From NCBI RefSeq assembly GCF_003234565.1, contig NZ_QKTU01000004.1:62001-126000 (forward strand): DNA of 64,000 nt, read 5' to 3'. This DNA is from Curtobacterium sp. MCBD17_013 (lineage in GTDB: Bacteria; Actinomycetota; Actinomycetes; Actinomycetales; Microbacteriaceae). How positions within the stretch are numbered: position 1 is the first letter of the stretch; each line of letters starts with the position of its first letter. Positions 55,083 to 64,000 of this stretch are shown here, piece by piece. Below the pieces are notes generated by a model that was not told where the DNA came from, ran no database searches, and worked only from the letters and a program-made list of their open reading frames with translations. Made by a program: the position numbers and the translations under genes.

Positions 55083-55973
55083 TCAGCCGAGTGCGGCGAC
55101 TGCCTCCCGCAGCAGGGCCGCGGTCTCGCTCGGGGTCTTGCCGACGCGGACCCCGGCGGCCTCGAGCGCCGCCTTCTTCGCCTCGGCCGTGCCGGCCGAG
55201 CCGGACACGATCGCCCCGGCGTGCCCCATGGTCTTGCCCTCCGGCGCCGTGAACCCGGCGACGTAGCCCACCACCGGCTTCGTGACGTTGGCCTTGATGA
55301 AGTCGGCCGCGCGTTCCTCGGCGTCGCCGCCGATCTCGCCGATCATGACGATCGCGGTCGTCTCGGGGTCGGCCTCGAACGCGGCGAGCGCGTCGATGTG
55401 CGTCGTGCCGATGACCGGGTCGCCGCCGATGCCGATCGCGGTGGAGAACCCCAGGTCCCGGAGCTCGTACATCATCTGGTAGGTCAGCGTGCCCGACTTC
55501 GACACGAGGCCGATCGGCCCCTTGCCCGTGATGTTCGCGGGGGTGATGCCGACGAGGGACTCACCCGGCGTGATGATGCCGGGGCAGTTCGGCCCGATGA
55601 TCCGGGTCTTCCCGCCGAGCGCCTTCGCGTGTGCCCAGAACTCCGCCGCGTCCTGCACCGGGATGCCCTCGGTGATGACGACGACGAGGGGGATCTCGGC
55701 GTCGATGGCCTCCATCACGGCGTCCTTCGCGAAGGCCGGCGGGACGAACACGATCGACGTGTCCGCTCCGGTCTCCTGGATGGCCTCGGTCACCGAGCCG
55801 AACACGGGCAGGGTGACGTCGCCGTGTGTGACCGTCGTGCCGGCCTTGCGCGCGTTCACGCCGCCGACGACCTTCGTCCCGGCCTTGAGCATGAGCGCGG
55901 TGTGCTTCGTGCCCTCGCCGCCGGTGATGCCCTGGACGATGACCTTCGAGTCCTTGTCGAGGAAGATGGACAT
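55083..55973 (-). CDS. sucD: succinate-CoA ligase, alpha subunit
   Basis: 296 residues. [15 protein letters not shown] binds Co[13 protein letters not shown] is conserved, and the phosphorylated histidine is in [12 protein letters not shown] (about 245). With SucC it makes ATP or GTP from succinyl-CoA in the TCA cycle. AAGGG precedes the ATG; 14 bases separate it from sucC. Confidence 0.97.
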   Translation of the reverse strand: MSIFLDKDSKVIVQGITGGEGTKHTALMLKAGTKVVGGVNARKAGTTVTHGDVTLPVFGSVTEAIQETGADTSIVFVPPAFAKDAVMEAIDAEIPLVVVITEGIPVQDAAEFWAHAKALGGKTRIIGPNCPGIITPGESLVGITPANITGKGPIGLVSKSGTLTYQMMYELRDLGFSTAIGIGGDPVIGTTHIDALAAFEADPETTAIVMIGEIGGDAEERAADFIKANVTKPVVGYVAGFTAPEGKTMGHAGAIVSGSAGTAEAKKAALEAAGVRVGKTPSETAALLREAVAALG

Positions 55974-55987
55974 GGTGCTGGTCCCTT

Positions 55988-57157
55988 CTAGGCCGCGGCC
56001 GCGGCGAGTTCGGCGGCCTTCTCGGCCGCGTCGTCCATGGTCGCCACGACGGTGACGAGCGGGTGTGCCGCCTCGGCGAGGATGCGCCGGCCCTCGTCCA
56101 CGTTGTTGCCGTCGAGCCGCACGACGATCGGCTTCGTGGCCGCGTCGCCGAGGATCCCGAGCGCGGCGACGATGCCGTTCGCGACGGCGTCGCACGCGGT
56201 GATCCCGCCGAAGACGTTGACGAAGACGCTCTTCACCTGCGGGTCCCCGAGGATGACGTCGAGGCCGTTGGCCATGACCTCCGCCGAGGCGCCGCCGCCG
56301 ATGTCGAGGAAGTTGGCGGGCTTGACGCCGCCGTGGCGCTCCCCCGCGTACGCGACGACGTCGAGCGTCGACATGACGAGCCCGGCTCCGTTGCCGATGA
56401 CGCCGACCTCGCCGTCGAGCTTGACGTAGTTGAGGCCGTGCGCCCCGGCCTTCGCCTCGAGCGGGTCGGCCGAGGCGCTGTCCTCGAGCGCGGCGTGGTC
56501 CTCGTGCCGGAAACCCGCGTTGTCGTCGAGCGACACCTTGCCGTCCAGCGCGAGGATCTGGCCGTCCTCGGTGCGGACGAGCGGGTTGACCTCGACGAGC
56601 GTGGCGTCCTCGCCCTGGAACACGCCGTAGAGCGCGACGAACACGGGCACGACCGCGGGGATCAGGTCCTCGGGGAACCCGGCCTGGCGTGCGATCTGCT
56701 CGGCCTCGGCGTCGTTGATCCCGGTGAGCGGGTTGACCTCGACGCGGGCGAGTGCCTCGGGCTTCTCGACCGCGAGCTGCTCGATCTCCATGCCGCCCTC
56801 GACGCTGACGAGCGACAGGTACGAGCGGTTGGCGCGGTCGAGCAGCACGGAGAAGTAGAACTCCTCGGCGATCTGCGCGCCCTGCGCCACCATCACGCGG
56901 TGCACGGTGTGGCCCTTGATGTCGAGCCCGAGGATGGCCTGCGCGGCCTCGTACGCCTCGTCGGGGGTCTTCGCGACCTTGACCCCACCGGCCTTCCCAC
57001 GCCCGCCGACCTTGACCTGCGCCTTCACCACGACGACCCCGCCGATGCGCTCGGCCGCCGCGCGGGCCTCGTCGGGGGTGTCGGCGATGATGCCCTGCAG
57101 GACGGGGACGCCGGAGGACTCGAAGAGGTCCCTGGCTTGGTACTCGAAAAGATCCAC
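55988..57157 (-). CDS. sucC: succinate-CoA ligase, beta subunit
   Basis: 389 residues. The ATP-grasp domain begins [20 protein letters not shown] and includes [19 protein letters not shown]; the C-terminal CoA-ligase domain has [24 protein letters not shown] and VFGGITACD. The start is a GTG at 57157 with GAGGAAG upstream. First gene of the sucC-sucD operon. Confidence 0.97.
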   Translation of the reverse strand: MDLFEYQARDLFESSGVPVLQGIIADTPDEARAAAERIGGVVVVKAQVKVGGRGKAGGVKVAKTPDEAYEAAQAILGLDIKGHTVHRVMVAQGAQIAEEFYFSVLLDRANRSYLSLVSVEGGMEIEQLAVEKPEALARVEVNPLTGINDAEAEQIARQAGFPEDLIPAVVPVFVALYGVFQGEDATLVEVNPLVRTEDGQILALDGKVSLDDNAGFRHEDHAALEDSASADPLEAKAGAHGLNYVKLDGEVGVIGNGAGLVMSTLDVVAYAGERHGGVKPANFLDIGGGASAEVMANGLDVILGDPQVKSVFVNVFGGITACDAVANGIVAALGILGDAATKPIVVRLDGNNVDEGRRILAEAAHPLVTVVATMDDAAEKAAELAAAAA

Positions 57158-57349
57158 GCTGTTCTTCCTCACCGCGATGTGCGTCTTCGGGCAGCGCCGT
57201 CGTCGTGCGTCGGCGCTGGTCGGACGGTCGCACTCGACGTCGAGGTCGCTCGATGTCGAGACAACGGCCGCGGCCAGCCTAGCGCTCCGGGCCGGTCGTA
57301 CCCCGGCCGCCGGGTCGCCTCCGAGCGGCGCTCCGGCAGGGTGTCGTGC

Positions 57350-59005
57350 ATGAGCGATGACATCCGCGACCGTGCCGAGGCGACCGCCCGCGAGGTCTTC
57401 GGTTGGGAGGCCCTGCACGCCGGCCAGGCCGAGGCGATCGAGGCGGTGGTCGGCGGACGTGACACCCTCGCCGTGATGCCGACCGGCTACGGCAAGTCCG
57501 GCATCTACCAGGTGGCGGGGCTCCTCATCGACGGCCCGACCGTCGTCGTCTCCCCGCTCATCGCGCTGCAGGACGACCAGGTGGCGGGGCTCGAGGCGCG
57601 AGAGCAGACCGGCGGACCCCGTGCGGTCGCCGTCAACTCGACCCGGTCCGCGGGCGAGGTCGAACAGGCATGGGCCGACCTGGCGAGCGGAGACGCCGAG
57701 TACGTGTTCCTCGCGCCCGAGCAGCTCGCGAAGGACGAGGTCGTCGAACGCCTGCTCGACCTCGGCGTGCGCCTGTTCGTCGTCGACGAGGCCCACTGCG
57801 TGTCGAGCTGGGGGCACGACTTCCGCCCCGACTACCTCGTCCTCGGCGAGGTCGTCGAGCGGCTCGGTCACCCGACGGTCCTCGCCATGACCGCGACCGG
57901 CTCGGGTCCGGTCCGGTCCGAGATCGTCGAGCGGCTCGCCATGCGGGACCCGCTCGAGCTGAGCCGCGGGTTCGACCGGCCGAACCTCCGGCTCGAGGTC
58001 GTGCGTCACAGCGACGACGACGGCAAGCGGGCCGCCGTCGTCGAGCAGGTGGCGGCCCTCCCGGTCCCCGGTCTGCTGTACGTGGCGACCCGCAAGGAGA
58101 CCGAGTGGTACGCGGACGAGCTGGCGGACCGCGGGCGGAACGTCCGCGCGTACCACGCCGGACTCAAGGCGTCCGAGCGGCAGGAGGTGCACGAGGCGTT
58201 CCTCGCCGGCACCCTCGACGTCGTCGTCGCGACGAACGCGTTCGGCATGGGCATCGACAAGCCGGACGTGCGCTTCGTCGTGCACGCCGACGTGCCCGAG
58301 TCCGTCGACGCGTACTACCAGGAGATCGGCCGGGCCGGACGCGACGGCGATCCGGCGACCACGACCCTCCACTACCGGGCCGAGGACCTCGGGCTGCGGC
58401 GGTTCTTCGCGTCCGGCACGCCCGCCAAGGCGAAGCTCCGCACGGTGTTCGACGCCGTGCCCGACGACGGCGCGATCCGTCGTCCCGAGCTCGCCGAGGC
58501 GGCGGAGGTGCCCACGCGGTCCCTCGGCCGCTACGCGAACGCCCTCGTCGAGGGCGGGGCGCTCGAGGAGACCGAGGACGGCCTCGTCCGCACCGACGAC
58601 GACGCCGCGCGGGACGCGGACGCCGCCGCCGACGCCGCGGTCGCCCGCGCCGAGGACCGTGAGCGGATCGAGGAGTCGCGCATCGCGATGATGCGGCAGT
58701 ACGCCGAGACCCTCGGTTGCCGACGCCAGTTCCTGCTCGGCTACTTCGGCGACGAGCTGCCCCAGCCCTGCGGCAACTGCGACACGTGCGCCTCCGGCTC
58801 GGCGTACGCGCAGGACGCCCACGTGGCGGACGGCTCGAACGACGCCGCGTACCCGCCGGACTCCGAGGTCGAGCACGACGAGTGGGGTCACGGGACCGTC
58901 ATGAGCACCGAGGAGGACCGGATCACCGTGTTCTTCGAGTCGGTGGGGTACCGCGTGCTGTCGATCGACGCGGTGCGCGAGCGGGGCCTCCTGCGGACCG
59001 TCTGA
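57350..59005 (+). CDS. RecQ-like ATP-dependent DNA helicase
   Basis: 551 residues. Helicase motifs in order: [12 protein letters not shown] (Walker A), [17 protein letters not shown] (motif II and the RecQ aromatic loop), [15 protein letters not shown], and [13 protein letters not shown] (motif VI). A zinc-binding segment has Cys at about 457 and CGNCDTC near 475-481. The usual HRDC domain is missing; instead the C-terminus has an SH3-like [20 protein letters not shown]. It differs from housekeeping RecQ in length, so it is likely an accessory repair helicase. ATG at [12 protein letters not shown]; no clear ribosome site. Confidence 0.88.
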   Translation: MSDDIRDRAEATAREVFGWEALHAGQAEAIEAVVGGRDTLAVMPTGYGKSGIYQVAGLLIDGPTVVVSPLIALQDDQVAGLEAREQTGGPRAVAVNSTRSAGEVEQAWADLASGDAEYVFLAPEQLAKDEVVERLLDLGVRLFVVDEAHCVSSWGHDFRPDYLVLGEVVERLGHPTVLAMTATGSGPVRSEIVERLAMRDPLELSRGFDRPNLRLEVVRHSDDDGKRAAVVEQVAALPVPGLLYVATRKETEWYADELADRGRNVRAYHAGLKASERQEVHEAFLAGTLDVVVATNAFGMGIDKPDVRFVVHADVPESVDAYYQEIGRAGRDGDPATTTLHYRAEDLGLRRFFASGTPAKAKLRTVFDAVPDDGAIRRPELAEAAEVPTRSLGRYANALVEGGALEETEDGLVRTDDDAARDADAAADAAVARAEDRERIEESRIAMMRQYAETLGCRRQFLLGYFGDELPQPCGNCDTCASGSAYAQDAHVADGSNDAAYPPDSEVEHDEWGHGTVMSTEEDRITVFFESVGYRVLSIDAVRERGLLRTV

Positions 59006-59308
59006 CGGCCGTCGTCACCCGCTGCCGGCGGCCCGGCGCGGGTCGGGGAAGGCGCGGCCGCTCGACCACCCGTCGGCGGCCGCGCTCCACTCCCCCGAGC
59101 CAGAGCAGCCTGGCCCCCGCGGGCGTCGCGCAGGTGACCGCCCGGTGAACACCGCGTGGCGGATCGCGGTCCGATGCGTCGCCACGGCGTTGCCTGTGCG
59201 GCACCTCCGGATGCCGGGGCCGGGAGGCCCGGTGCGGGTACCCAGGAACCGTCACCCGACGCGGTGGCCCAGCGGCGCACCCGCGCCGACCCGACGACAG
59301 GAGTCACC
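59006..59308. other. intergenic stretch with terminator only
   Basis: This 303-base gap contains a recQ terminator hairpin (59052-59085), one copy of the over-represented 11-base motif (59218-59228) and the ribosome site of the next gene. No coding frame is convincing. Confidence 0.5.
59052..59085 (+). terminator. terminator of the RecQ-like gene
   Basis: Perfect arms GCGCGGCCGC (59052-59061) and GCGGCCGCGC (59076-59085), 14-base loop. Confidence 0.6.
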
Positions 59309-59743
59309 ATGAGCAAGGACGTCAACACGAAGGCCCAGCAGCACCTCGGCGAACTGCTCCAGCAGCGTGCGTTCGACCGGTTCGGCGAGGTGTGGGCCGA
59401 GGACGTCGTCGACCACGACCCGGCTCCGGGCGCCGCTCCGGGGCTGGCGGGCATCGTCGCCTTCTGGCAGGAGTTCACGACCGCGTTCCCGGACGTCGCC
59501 CTGCAGCCCGAGACGCTCGTCGCCGACGACGACTCCGTCTCGGTCGTGTTCACGATCACCGGCACGCACAGCGGCGAGTTCCAGGGCCACGCGCCCACCG
59601 GCCGGACCTTCCGCGTCCGGGGACTGCAGACCGCGCGGTTCGAGGACGGCAAGATCGTCGAGCGCTGGGGCGCGACCGACGAGAAGGGCCTCGCCGAGCA
59701 GCTGCACCTGACCGGCGGCGAGACGCACTTCGTCACGGCCTGA
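59309..59743 (+). CDS. SnoaL-like / ester cyclase family protein
   Basis: 144 residues, a small alpha+beta barrel of the NTF2/SnoaL fold. VWAEDVVDHDPAPGAAPGL, FWQEFTTAFPDVALQPETLV and GRTFRVRGLQTARFEDGKIV are the conserved parts; the histidine and aspartates line the pocket in the polyketide cyclases. Most genomic members have no known substrate. GGAG lies before the ATG. It stands alone. Confidence 0.83.
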   Translation: MSKDVNTKAQQHLGELLQQRAFDRFGEVWAEDVVDHDPAPGAAPGLAGIVAFWQEFTTAFPDVALQPETLVADDDSVSVVFTITGTHSGEFQGHAPTGRTFRVRGLQTARFEDGKIVERWGATDEKGLAEQLHLTGGETHFVTA

Positions 59744-59831
59744 CCCCGACCGCCCCGCTCCGCACACCGGCGCGGGGCGCCCCTCGGCCACCGTCCGGAG
59801 GCACACCCCGGCCGGACCGAGTACGAACGAA

Positions 59832-59857
59832 CGGGGACGGCACCACGGCCGTCCCCG
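59832..59857 (+). terminator. hairpin after the SnoaL-like gene
   Basis: CGGGGACGG (59832-59840) pairs with CCGTCCCCG (59849-59857) around an eight-base loop, 25 bases before the next ATG. It may end the upstream message or fold in the leader of the next. Confidence 0.5.
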
Positions 59858-59881
59858 CCACCAGCACCACGGGAGGACCCC

Positions 59882-60181
59882 ATGAGCGACCCCGCCATCG
59901 GACCGGACGACGACGCCACCGAGCTCCGCGAGCAGACGACGACCGACGACCAGGTCGCGTTCGACGAGGACCCGGACGCGATCCAGGAGTCCATCGAGAC
60001 CGTCACGAACGACGCCGTCGCCGGCGAGACCGTTGATCCGGAACCGGGCGACGGCACGGCGAACGGACCGACCGGCGGTGCCCCACGCGAGGGCGAACCG
60101 ATCCTCTGGGAGAACGACGGCGAGGACGAGCCCGAGTCCCAGGGCGTCGACTTCGGCAACGACGAGTACCGGTCGCTCTGA
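59882..60181 (+). CDS. small acidic protein of unknown function
   Basis: 99 residues, rich in Asp/Glu/Gly, probably unfolded, with no membrane or signal segment. The C-terminal GVDFGNDEYRSL may be a conserved tail. GGGAGG precedes the ATG. Its stop overlaps a possible CTG start of the next gene. I recognise no family. Confidence 0.6.
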   Translation: MSDPAIGPDDDATELREQTTTDDQVAFDEDPDAIQESIETVTNDAVAGETVDPEPGDGTANGPTGGAPREGEPILWENDGEDEPESQGVDFGNDEYRSL

Positions 60182-60231
60182 CGAGCGTCTCCCCGGCCGT
60201 CCGCCGGTTCGCGGCGGACGGCTCGCTCGTC

Positions 60232-60960
60232 ATGGCGGGCGGCCGCGCGATCCTGCTGCAGATCGCGGACCCGGTCGTCGCGGCCGGTGTCGCCCGGCAC
60301 AGTGACTTCGCGCACCGACCGCAGCAGCGGCTCGTGCACACGCTGCAGTACGTCTACGCGGTCGTGCTCGGCTCGCCCGCCGACGCCCGCGCCGCAGCAG
60401 CGTTCGTCGAGCACGCCCACCGACCCGTGCAGGGCGCCGACGACCCGGACCACCAGCTCTGGGTCGCCGCGACCCTGTACGAGTCGGCGCTCCGCATGCA
60501 CGAGGTGCTCCGCGGTCCGGTCGACCCGGCGCTGGCCGCAGCCGTGCTCACCGCGTACGAGCCGCTCGGCGGCGCGCTCCGAGTCCCCGCGGACCGGTGG
60601 CCGTCGACGCCCGCGGCCTTCGACGCGTACTGGCGCCGGGCCTCCGCGGCGCTCCGGGTGACCGACGAGGCACGCGGGGTGGTCCGGGACCTGTTCCACC
60701 CGCGCTTCGCGCCCGTCTGGATCCGCGCGCTCATGCCCGTCGCGCGGATCGTCACCGTCGGGATGCTGCCGCCCGACCTGCGGACGGCGTACGGGTTCGC
60801 GTGGGGAGGCTCCGAGCAACGCCGGTACGACCGCACCGTCGCCGTGCTGCGCCGGGTCGTGGCGGCGGTCCCGGGACCGGTGCGGCGCCTCCCGGTCCGG
60901 ATGCTGCTGCGGTCGCTCCGACGGGCGGCCGCACGCCGCACCACCGTCGCCGGCCGCTGA
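60232..60960 (+). CDS. oxygenase MpaB family (DUF2236) protein
   Basis: 242 residues from the first ATG. GGRAILLQIADPVVAAGVARH then SDFAHRP is the family N-terminus, and VRDLFHPRFAP and LPPDLRTAYGFAWG continue it; a conserved His/Asp set may bind haem or iron. The coding pattern extends upstream in frame to a CTG at 60178 (LTSVSPAVRRFAADGSLV), which overlaps the previous stop codon. No ATG, GTG or TTG lies in that stretch, so either a CTG start or the ATG at 60232 is used; I annotate the latter. Confidence 0.78.
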   Translation: MAGGRAILLQIADPVVAAGVARHSDFAHRPQQRLVHTLQYVYAVVLGSPADARAAAAFVEHAHRPVQGADDPDHQLWVAATLYESALRMHEVLRGPVDPALAAAVLTAYEPLGGALRVPADRWPSTPAAFDAYWRRASAALRVTDEARGVVRDLFHPRFAPVWIRALMPVARIVTVGMLPPDLRTAYGFAWGGSEQRRYDRTVAVLRRVVAAVPGPVRRLPVRMLLRSLRRAAARRTTVAGR

Positions 60961-61044
60961 GCGTCAGGCGCTGAGCCTCGGCCGCTGAGCGTCGGGCGCT
61001 GAGCATCAGGCGCTGAGCCTCAGCCGCTGAGCGCCAGCCGCTAC
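60955..61044. repeat. tandem repeat, 14 bases x about 6.4, starting at a stop codon
   Basis: CGCTGA or its variant recurs exactly every 14 bases at 60955, 60969, 60983, 60997, 61011, 61025 and 61039 (last copy CGCTAC). The first copy is the final Arg codon and stop of the DUF2236 gene; the last provides the TACGGT -10 of the next gene. Confidence 0.9.
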
Positions 61045-61047
61045 GGT
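61042..61047 (+). promoter_or_regulatory. -10 hexamer formed by the last tandem repeat
   Basis: TACGGT, seven bases before the ATG at 61055. Confidence 0.5.
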
Positions 61048-61054
61048 GGTCGGC

Positions 61055-61690
61055 ATGGGGGCCGACCACTTCGCCATCACCGTGCCGCGGACCTGGTTCG
61101 AGCTGCCGGTCCGACCCGAGCACCGCGACGACGCGATCAGCGCCCTCGTGCAGGAACGGGTCGGGGACCAGCCGACCCTGCGGGAGCACCGCACCGAGAT
61201 CGTCCGGATCCTCCGACGGTTCGCCCGGTCCGCCTGGGACTCCGGCGCCCGGTACTGCGCCGCGTTCGCGGAACCGAGCGACGACGGGATCGTGTCCGGT
61301 GCGCTGACGGTCAGCATGCTCCCGGCGCCCGGCGGGGACGACGATCCGCTCACGGCGCTGACCGACCGGGTCGCCATGCTGGCCGATCGGGACAGCGGTG
61401 ACGACGAGGCTGCGCGCGCGCACGTCGACCTCCACGACCTCCCCCGCGTCGGCCGGGTCCCACGGACCTGGGGCATCAGCCGGATCGTCGATCCGTCCGG
61501 GCAGCGGTCGTTCCCCGTCGCGACGATGCAGACGTTCGTGCCGATGGACGACCAGGTGGCACTCGTCAGCGTCGCCTCACCCGCGGTGGACCTCGCCGAG
61601 GCGCTGTTCGACCTCTTCGAGGCGGTGACGGACACGTTCGAGCTCATCGACGCGGGCGCGAGCGGTGCCACGGATCAGGAGGCGCGGTGA
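61055..61690 (+). CDS. unrecognised protein next to type VII secretion-like genes
   Basis: 211 residues, soluble, mixed alpha/beta. N-terminus HFAITVPRTWFELPVRPEHR, middle DLPRVGRVPRTWGISRIV, C-terminus VALVSVASPAVDLAEALFDL. I do not recognise it. It overlaps the FHA gene by one to four bases (TGATG/GTGATG), so it belongs functionally with it. The ATG at 61055 lies seven bases after TACGGT, so it is leaderless; a GTG at 61046 falls in the promoter. Confidence 0.68.
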   Translation: MGADHFAITVPRTWFELPVRPEHRDDAISALVQERVGDQPTLREHRTEIVRILRRFARSAWDSGARYCAAFAEPSDDGIVSGALTVSMLPAPGGDDDPLTALTDRVAMLADRDSGDDEAARAHVDLHDLPRVGRVPRTWGISRIVDPSGQRSFPVATMQTFVPMDDQVALVSVASPAVDLAEALFDLFEAVTDTFELIDAGASGATDQEAR

Positions 61691-62295
61691 TGCGCCTCCG
61701 GTTCCGTCGCCGTCGTCGTCCGGTCACCGTCGTGCCCGAACGGGTCGCGCCCGACGACGTCACGCGCATGGCCGCGGACGGCCGACTCGCACGGGTCGTG
61801 ACGACGCCACCGCCCGCGCCGCGGGCGAGTGCCGGACGGGTGCGGGACCTCCTCGCGGTGCTCCCGGAGCGGCCGCTCGGGCACACCGCGGCCACCGACG
61901 CCACGGCGCCGGCGCGGCCCGCCGCTGCCGTCGTCCTCGTGCTCGACGACGACCGACGCGTGCTCGTGCGTGGCCCCGGGGTCCTCGGACGCGACCCGTC
62001 GCTCCACGCCGCCGGGATCGACGACGACACCGTGCACCGGATCACGCTCGACGACCCGGATCGGTTGCTCAGCCGGACCCACCTGGCGTTCGGGTTCGGG
62101 GCCGAGGGCTCGTTCTGGGTCCTCGACGCGGACTCCGCCAACGGCGCCGAGCTGCACCGCCCGGGGTTCCCTTCCACGATGCTCTCGCGGGGCCAGCGCA
62201 CCACGATCCGCCCGGACGACGTCGTCGTCTTCGGGGGTCACGTGCTCCGCACCGAACCGGCGACCGCGCTCGTGCCCGAGACACCGCTCGACTGA
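61690..62295 (+). CDS. FHA-domain protein, type VII secretion-like locus
   Basis: 201 residues. After a basic N-terminus (RLRFRRRRRPV) and a linker comes the FHA fold: VLGRDPSLHAAG, then DDPDRLLSRTHLAFGF, ADSANGAELHRPG and GQRTTIRPDDVVVFGGH. The Arg, Ser and Asn that bind phosphothreonine are present. FHA proteins accompany EccC-type ATPases in many actinobacterial secretion loci. ATG at 61690 with AGGAGG seven bases upstream; GTG at 61687 is an alternative. It converges with the EccC-like gene. Confidence 0.84.
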   Translation: MRLRFRRRRRPVTVVPERVAPDDVTRMAADGRLARVVTTPPPAPRASAGRVRDLLAVLPERPLGHTAATDATAPARPAAAVVLVLDDDRRVLVRGPGVLGRDPSLHAAGIDDDTVHRITLDDPDRLLSRTHLAFGFGAEGSFWVLDADSANGAELHRPGFPSTMLSRGQRTTIRPDDVVVFGGHVLRTEPATALVPETPLD

Positions 62296-62309
62296 CGGCG
62301 CGCACGCGA

Positions 62310-64000
62310 TCAGTCGCCCTCCGGCACCTGCACCACCCGGAGGACGCCGTCCGCGTCGTGCAGCAACCCCCGCCCGGGCATGCGGTCCTGACCCAGCGCG
62401 CTCTTGGTCAGGCGCGCACCGATCAGGTCGCCGTCGACGGTGCTCAGCGGGGCGAGGAGCAGGCCCCGTCGCGCCTTCTTGGCGTCCACCTGCCAGCCGC
62501 GGAACCCGCTCGCCACGCCCTCGACGTCACCGCCGAGCACGAGGCCGACGCGGCGCCCCCGCTCCGACGCCATGATCGCGCGGAACACCGGCTCGGCATC
62601 GGTCTCCTTGAGCAGCTCCGCGTCGTCGACGAGCACGAGGGTGAAGCCCTCCGCCCCCTCGACCGCCGCGGCGAGGTCGTCCGCGCTGAGTCCGGGATCG
62701 GTGAACACGGTGCACCGTGCGTGCTCGGCCGCGAGTGCGCGCAGCGGTGAGTCGCGCGGGACGACCGCGACGACGCTCCCGCCCGTGTCCAGGGCGTGTC
62801 GGGCCATCGCGACCAACGTCGTGCTCTTGCCTGAGCGGGCGCTCCCCGCGACGACGAACACCGCGGTGTCGTCGACGAAGTCGTGGGTGTGGAAGCGGAG
62901 CTCGTCGCCGCCCACACCGACCCCGATCCTCCCGGCGCGCGCATCGGCGACCGGCAGGTACCGGACCGCCTCGGAGCGCGTGATCCCCTGCGGGAGCGCA
63001 TCGACCCGGACCGGCCGGGGCGCGTCCGCGGCCACCAACGCTCGGACCTCGTCACCGATCCCGCGGAGGGCGTCGGCCTGCGCCCGCCCGGTGGCGCCAC
63101 CGGGGAGCACGGCGATCTGGGTCTCGGTGGCCGTGGCGTTGCGGAACCCCCGACCGGGCGGGATGATCTCGGGCAGCTTCTTGCCGTTCACGCCCTCGTA
63201 CGCGTAGTCGCCGCGGTCCGCCAGGGCGAGCAGGAGCTTCCGCTCGACCTGGCTCGACATGCGCCCGGCGGTGAGCGTCCGATCCCCGGTGACGACGAGG
63301 TGCACGCCGACGCCGACGCCCTCGCGCAGGAGCGTCTGGACGGCGTCGTGCAGTGCGCCGTTCTCGACCTCGGCCAGCGAGGACATGAAGCCCTCCCACT
63401 GGTCGAGCAGGACCACGACGTGGGGCATGGGGACCTCGTCGGCGGCGGGCGCGGCCTCGCGCTGCTCGGCGATGGACCCGTACCCGCCGCGGGCGAACGC
63501 CGTCTGCCGCGTCCGGACGAGACCGAGCAGGGTGGTCACCAGCCGCGCGACACGTTCCGGCTCGTGTCGCTGCACCACTGCACCGCAGTGCGGGAGCGCG
63601 CCGATCGGCAGGAGGGCACCGTTGCCGCAGTCGATGCCGTAGAGGTGCACGTCCCCGACACCGAGCCGCAGGGCCATCGCGCCGGCGAGGGTCCGCAGCG
63701 CCTGACTGCGTCCGCTCCGCGGCGAGCCGATGACGAACAGGTGGCCGTCCTGGTCGAGGTCGAACACCAGGGGCCGCTGCTCCTGCCGGTCCGGGTGGTC
63801 CTCGAGCCCCCAGGCCACCGCGAGCGGCGCCGTCGCCGCGGACACGGCCTCCACGTCGGCCAGGGTCACGAGCGACGGCAACGGTGGGAGCCACGGCTTG
63901 CGCTGCTCGGGGACGCCGACCGCCATGGCCGCGTCGCCGACGGCCCGGACCAGCACGCTGAGGTCCGTGACCTCGACGTCGGCCAGGTCGGAAGCCGTCG
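62310..64000 (-). CDS. FtsK/SpoIIIE (EccC-type) ATPase, C-terminal part; runs off the window
   Basis: At least 563 residues; the frame is open to the right edge, so the N-terminus lies outside. Two ATPase modules are visible: one with GSPRSGRSQALRTL and VVVLLDQWEGF, a second with AGSARSGKSTTLVAMARH and LVLVDDAELL. The segment GVPEQRKPWLPPLPSLV between modules is typical of EccC, the motor of type VII secretion. The P-loops are degenerate in places (Ser/Arg for Gly), as is usual for EccC D2 and D3. The neighbouring FHA gene fits a secretion locus continuing to the right. Confidence 0.85.
   Translation of the reverse strand, partial: TASDLADVEVTDLSVLVRAVGDAAMAVGVPEQRKPWLPPLPSLVTLADVEAVSAATAPLAVAWGLEDHPDRQEQRPLVFDLDQDGHLFVIGSPRSGRSQALRTLAGAMALRLGVGDVHLYGIDCGNGALLPIGALPHCGAVVQRHEPERVARLVTTLLGLVRTRQTAFARGGYGSIAEQREAAPAADEVPMPHVVVLLDQWEGFMSSLAEVENGALHDAVQTLLREGVGVGVHLVVTGDRTLTAGRMSSQVERKLLLALADRGDYAYEGVNGKKLPEIIPPGRGFRNATATETQIAVLPGGATGRAQADALRGIGDEVRALVAADAPRPVRVDALPQGITRSEAVRYLPVADARAGRIGVGVGGDELRFHTHDFVDDTAVFVVAGSARSGKSTTLVAMARHALDTGGSVVAVVPRDSPLRALAAEHARCTVFTDPGLSADDLAAAVEGAEGFTLVLVDDAELLKETDAEPVFRAIMASERGRRVGLVLGGDVEGVASGFRGWQVDAKKARRGLLLAPLSTVDGDLIGARLTKSALGQDRMPGRGLLHDADGVLRVVQVPEGD

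Noticed and set aside
51974..55252. A long plus-strand open frame opposite purH, purN and the perM-like gene
   Set aside because: Same cause: antisense shadow of well-supported genes, no domains, extreme Arg/Asp/Gly composition.
60955..61044. Regular 14-base repeats as a CRISPR array
   Set aside because: The repeats are directly adjacent with no unique spacers, and no cas genes are near. This is a plain tandem repeat.

Overview
The window is about 72-75% G+C with dense, short-spaced genes. The gene content points to an actinobacterium of the Microbacteriaceae, probably Curtobacterium or a close relative. The clues are a sucC-sucD-perM-like-purN-purH block in the same order as in mycobacteria, DUF4383, DUF805 and DUF6350-type membrane proteins, a Pat/HisC aminotransferase, and frequent leaderless genes. 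At least fourteen genes start 6 to 8 bases downstream of a TANNNT -10 hexamer and have no Shine-Dalgarno sequence. Operons are tight, with NTGA four-base overlaps throughout.

Layout. 1-5.3 kb: start of dcd, a CopD-CtaG copper/cytochrome-oxidase protein, a DUF6177-like pair, tRNA-Gly(CCC), an OhrR-type MarR regulator and a small zinc-ribbon protein. 5.4-12 kb: two divergent SDR oxidoreductases, a PAP2 phosphatase, a DUF4383 protein, and a PIF1-like helicase coupled to a second CopD-CtaG protein. 12-18.7 kb: HU, the zinc-ligand-free ribosomal protein operon rpmB-rpmG-rpsN behind a long leader, a lipase-maturation-factor-like protein, an alpha/beta hydrolase, and a zinc-uptake operon znuC-znuB-zur with a clear Zur box. 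18.7-21.7 kb: a split PTS (EIIC opposite EIIB-EIIA) and its GntR/HutC regulator, which share a 23-base operator.

21.9-34.3 kb: a GT2-GT39 glycosyltransferase pair, glgX, a small acidic protein, a CPBP protease, a branched-chain 2-oxoacid dehydrogenase E1alpha-E1beta-E2 operon, an aromatic/histidinol-phosphate aminotransferase, a small membrane protein, and an Hsp20 gene under both a HAIR and a CIRCE operator. 34.4-42.7 kb: an alpha-mannosidase, a carbohydrate ABC importer and a ROK repressor, which together look like a glycan-use locus. 42.8-49.4 kb: a GNAT acetyltransferase, an alkyltransferase-like protein, a formaldehyde-dehydrogenase-type ADH, a DUF805 protein and a heterodimeric ABC exporter.

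49.4-50.9 kb is the most unusual part. A strong promoter reads into a previously unannotated 29-codon ORF and GC-rich hairpins ahead of the ABC exporter. Divergent from it lies a two-gene, roughly 53-55% G+C cassette: a two-TM coiled-coil protein and a small beta-rich protein that I cannot assign. 50.9-57.2 kb carries purH, purN, a perM/DUF6350 gene, sucD and sucC. 57.3-64 kb carries a RecQ-like helicase, a SnoaL-like protein, a DUF2236 (MpaB-type) protein, and the edge of a type VII secretion-like locus (FHA protein and an EccC/FtsK-type ATPase cut by the window end).

Non-coding structure is rich. There are three long palindromes sharing GAGATCGCA ends at 3' ends of genes. Several tandem repeats begin at or near a stop codon, some terminator hairpins swallow the stop codons of convergent genes, and an 11-base motif is over-represented. 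All functional calls come from reading the sequence; no database search was run.
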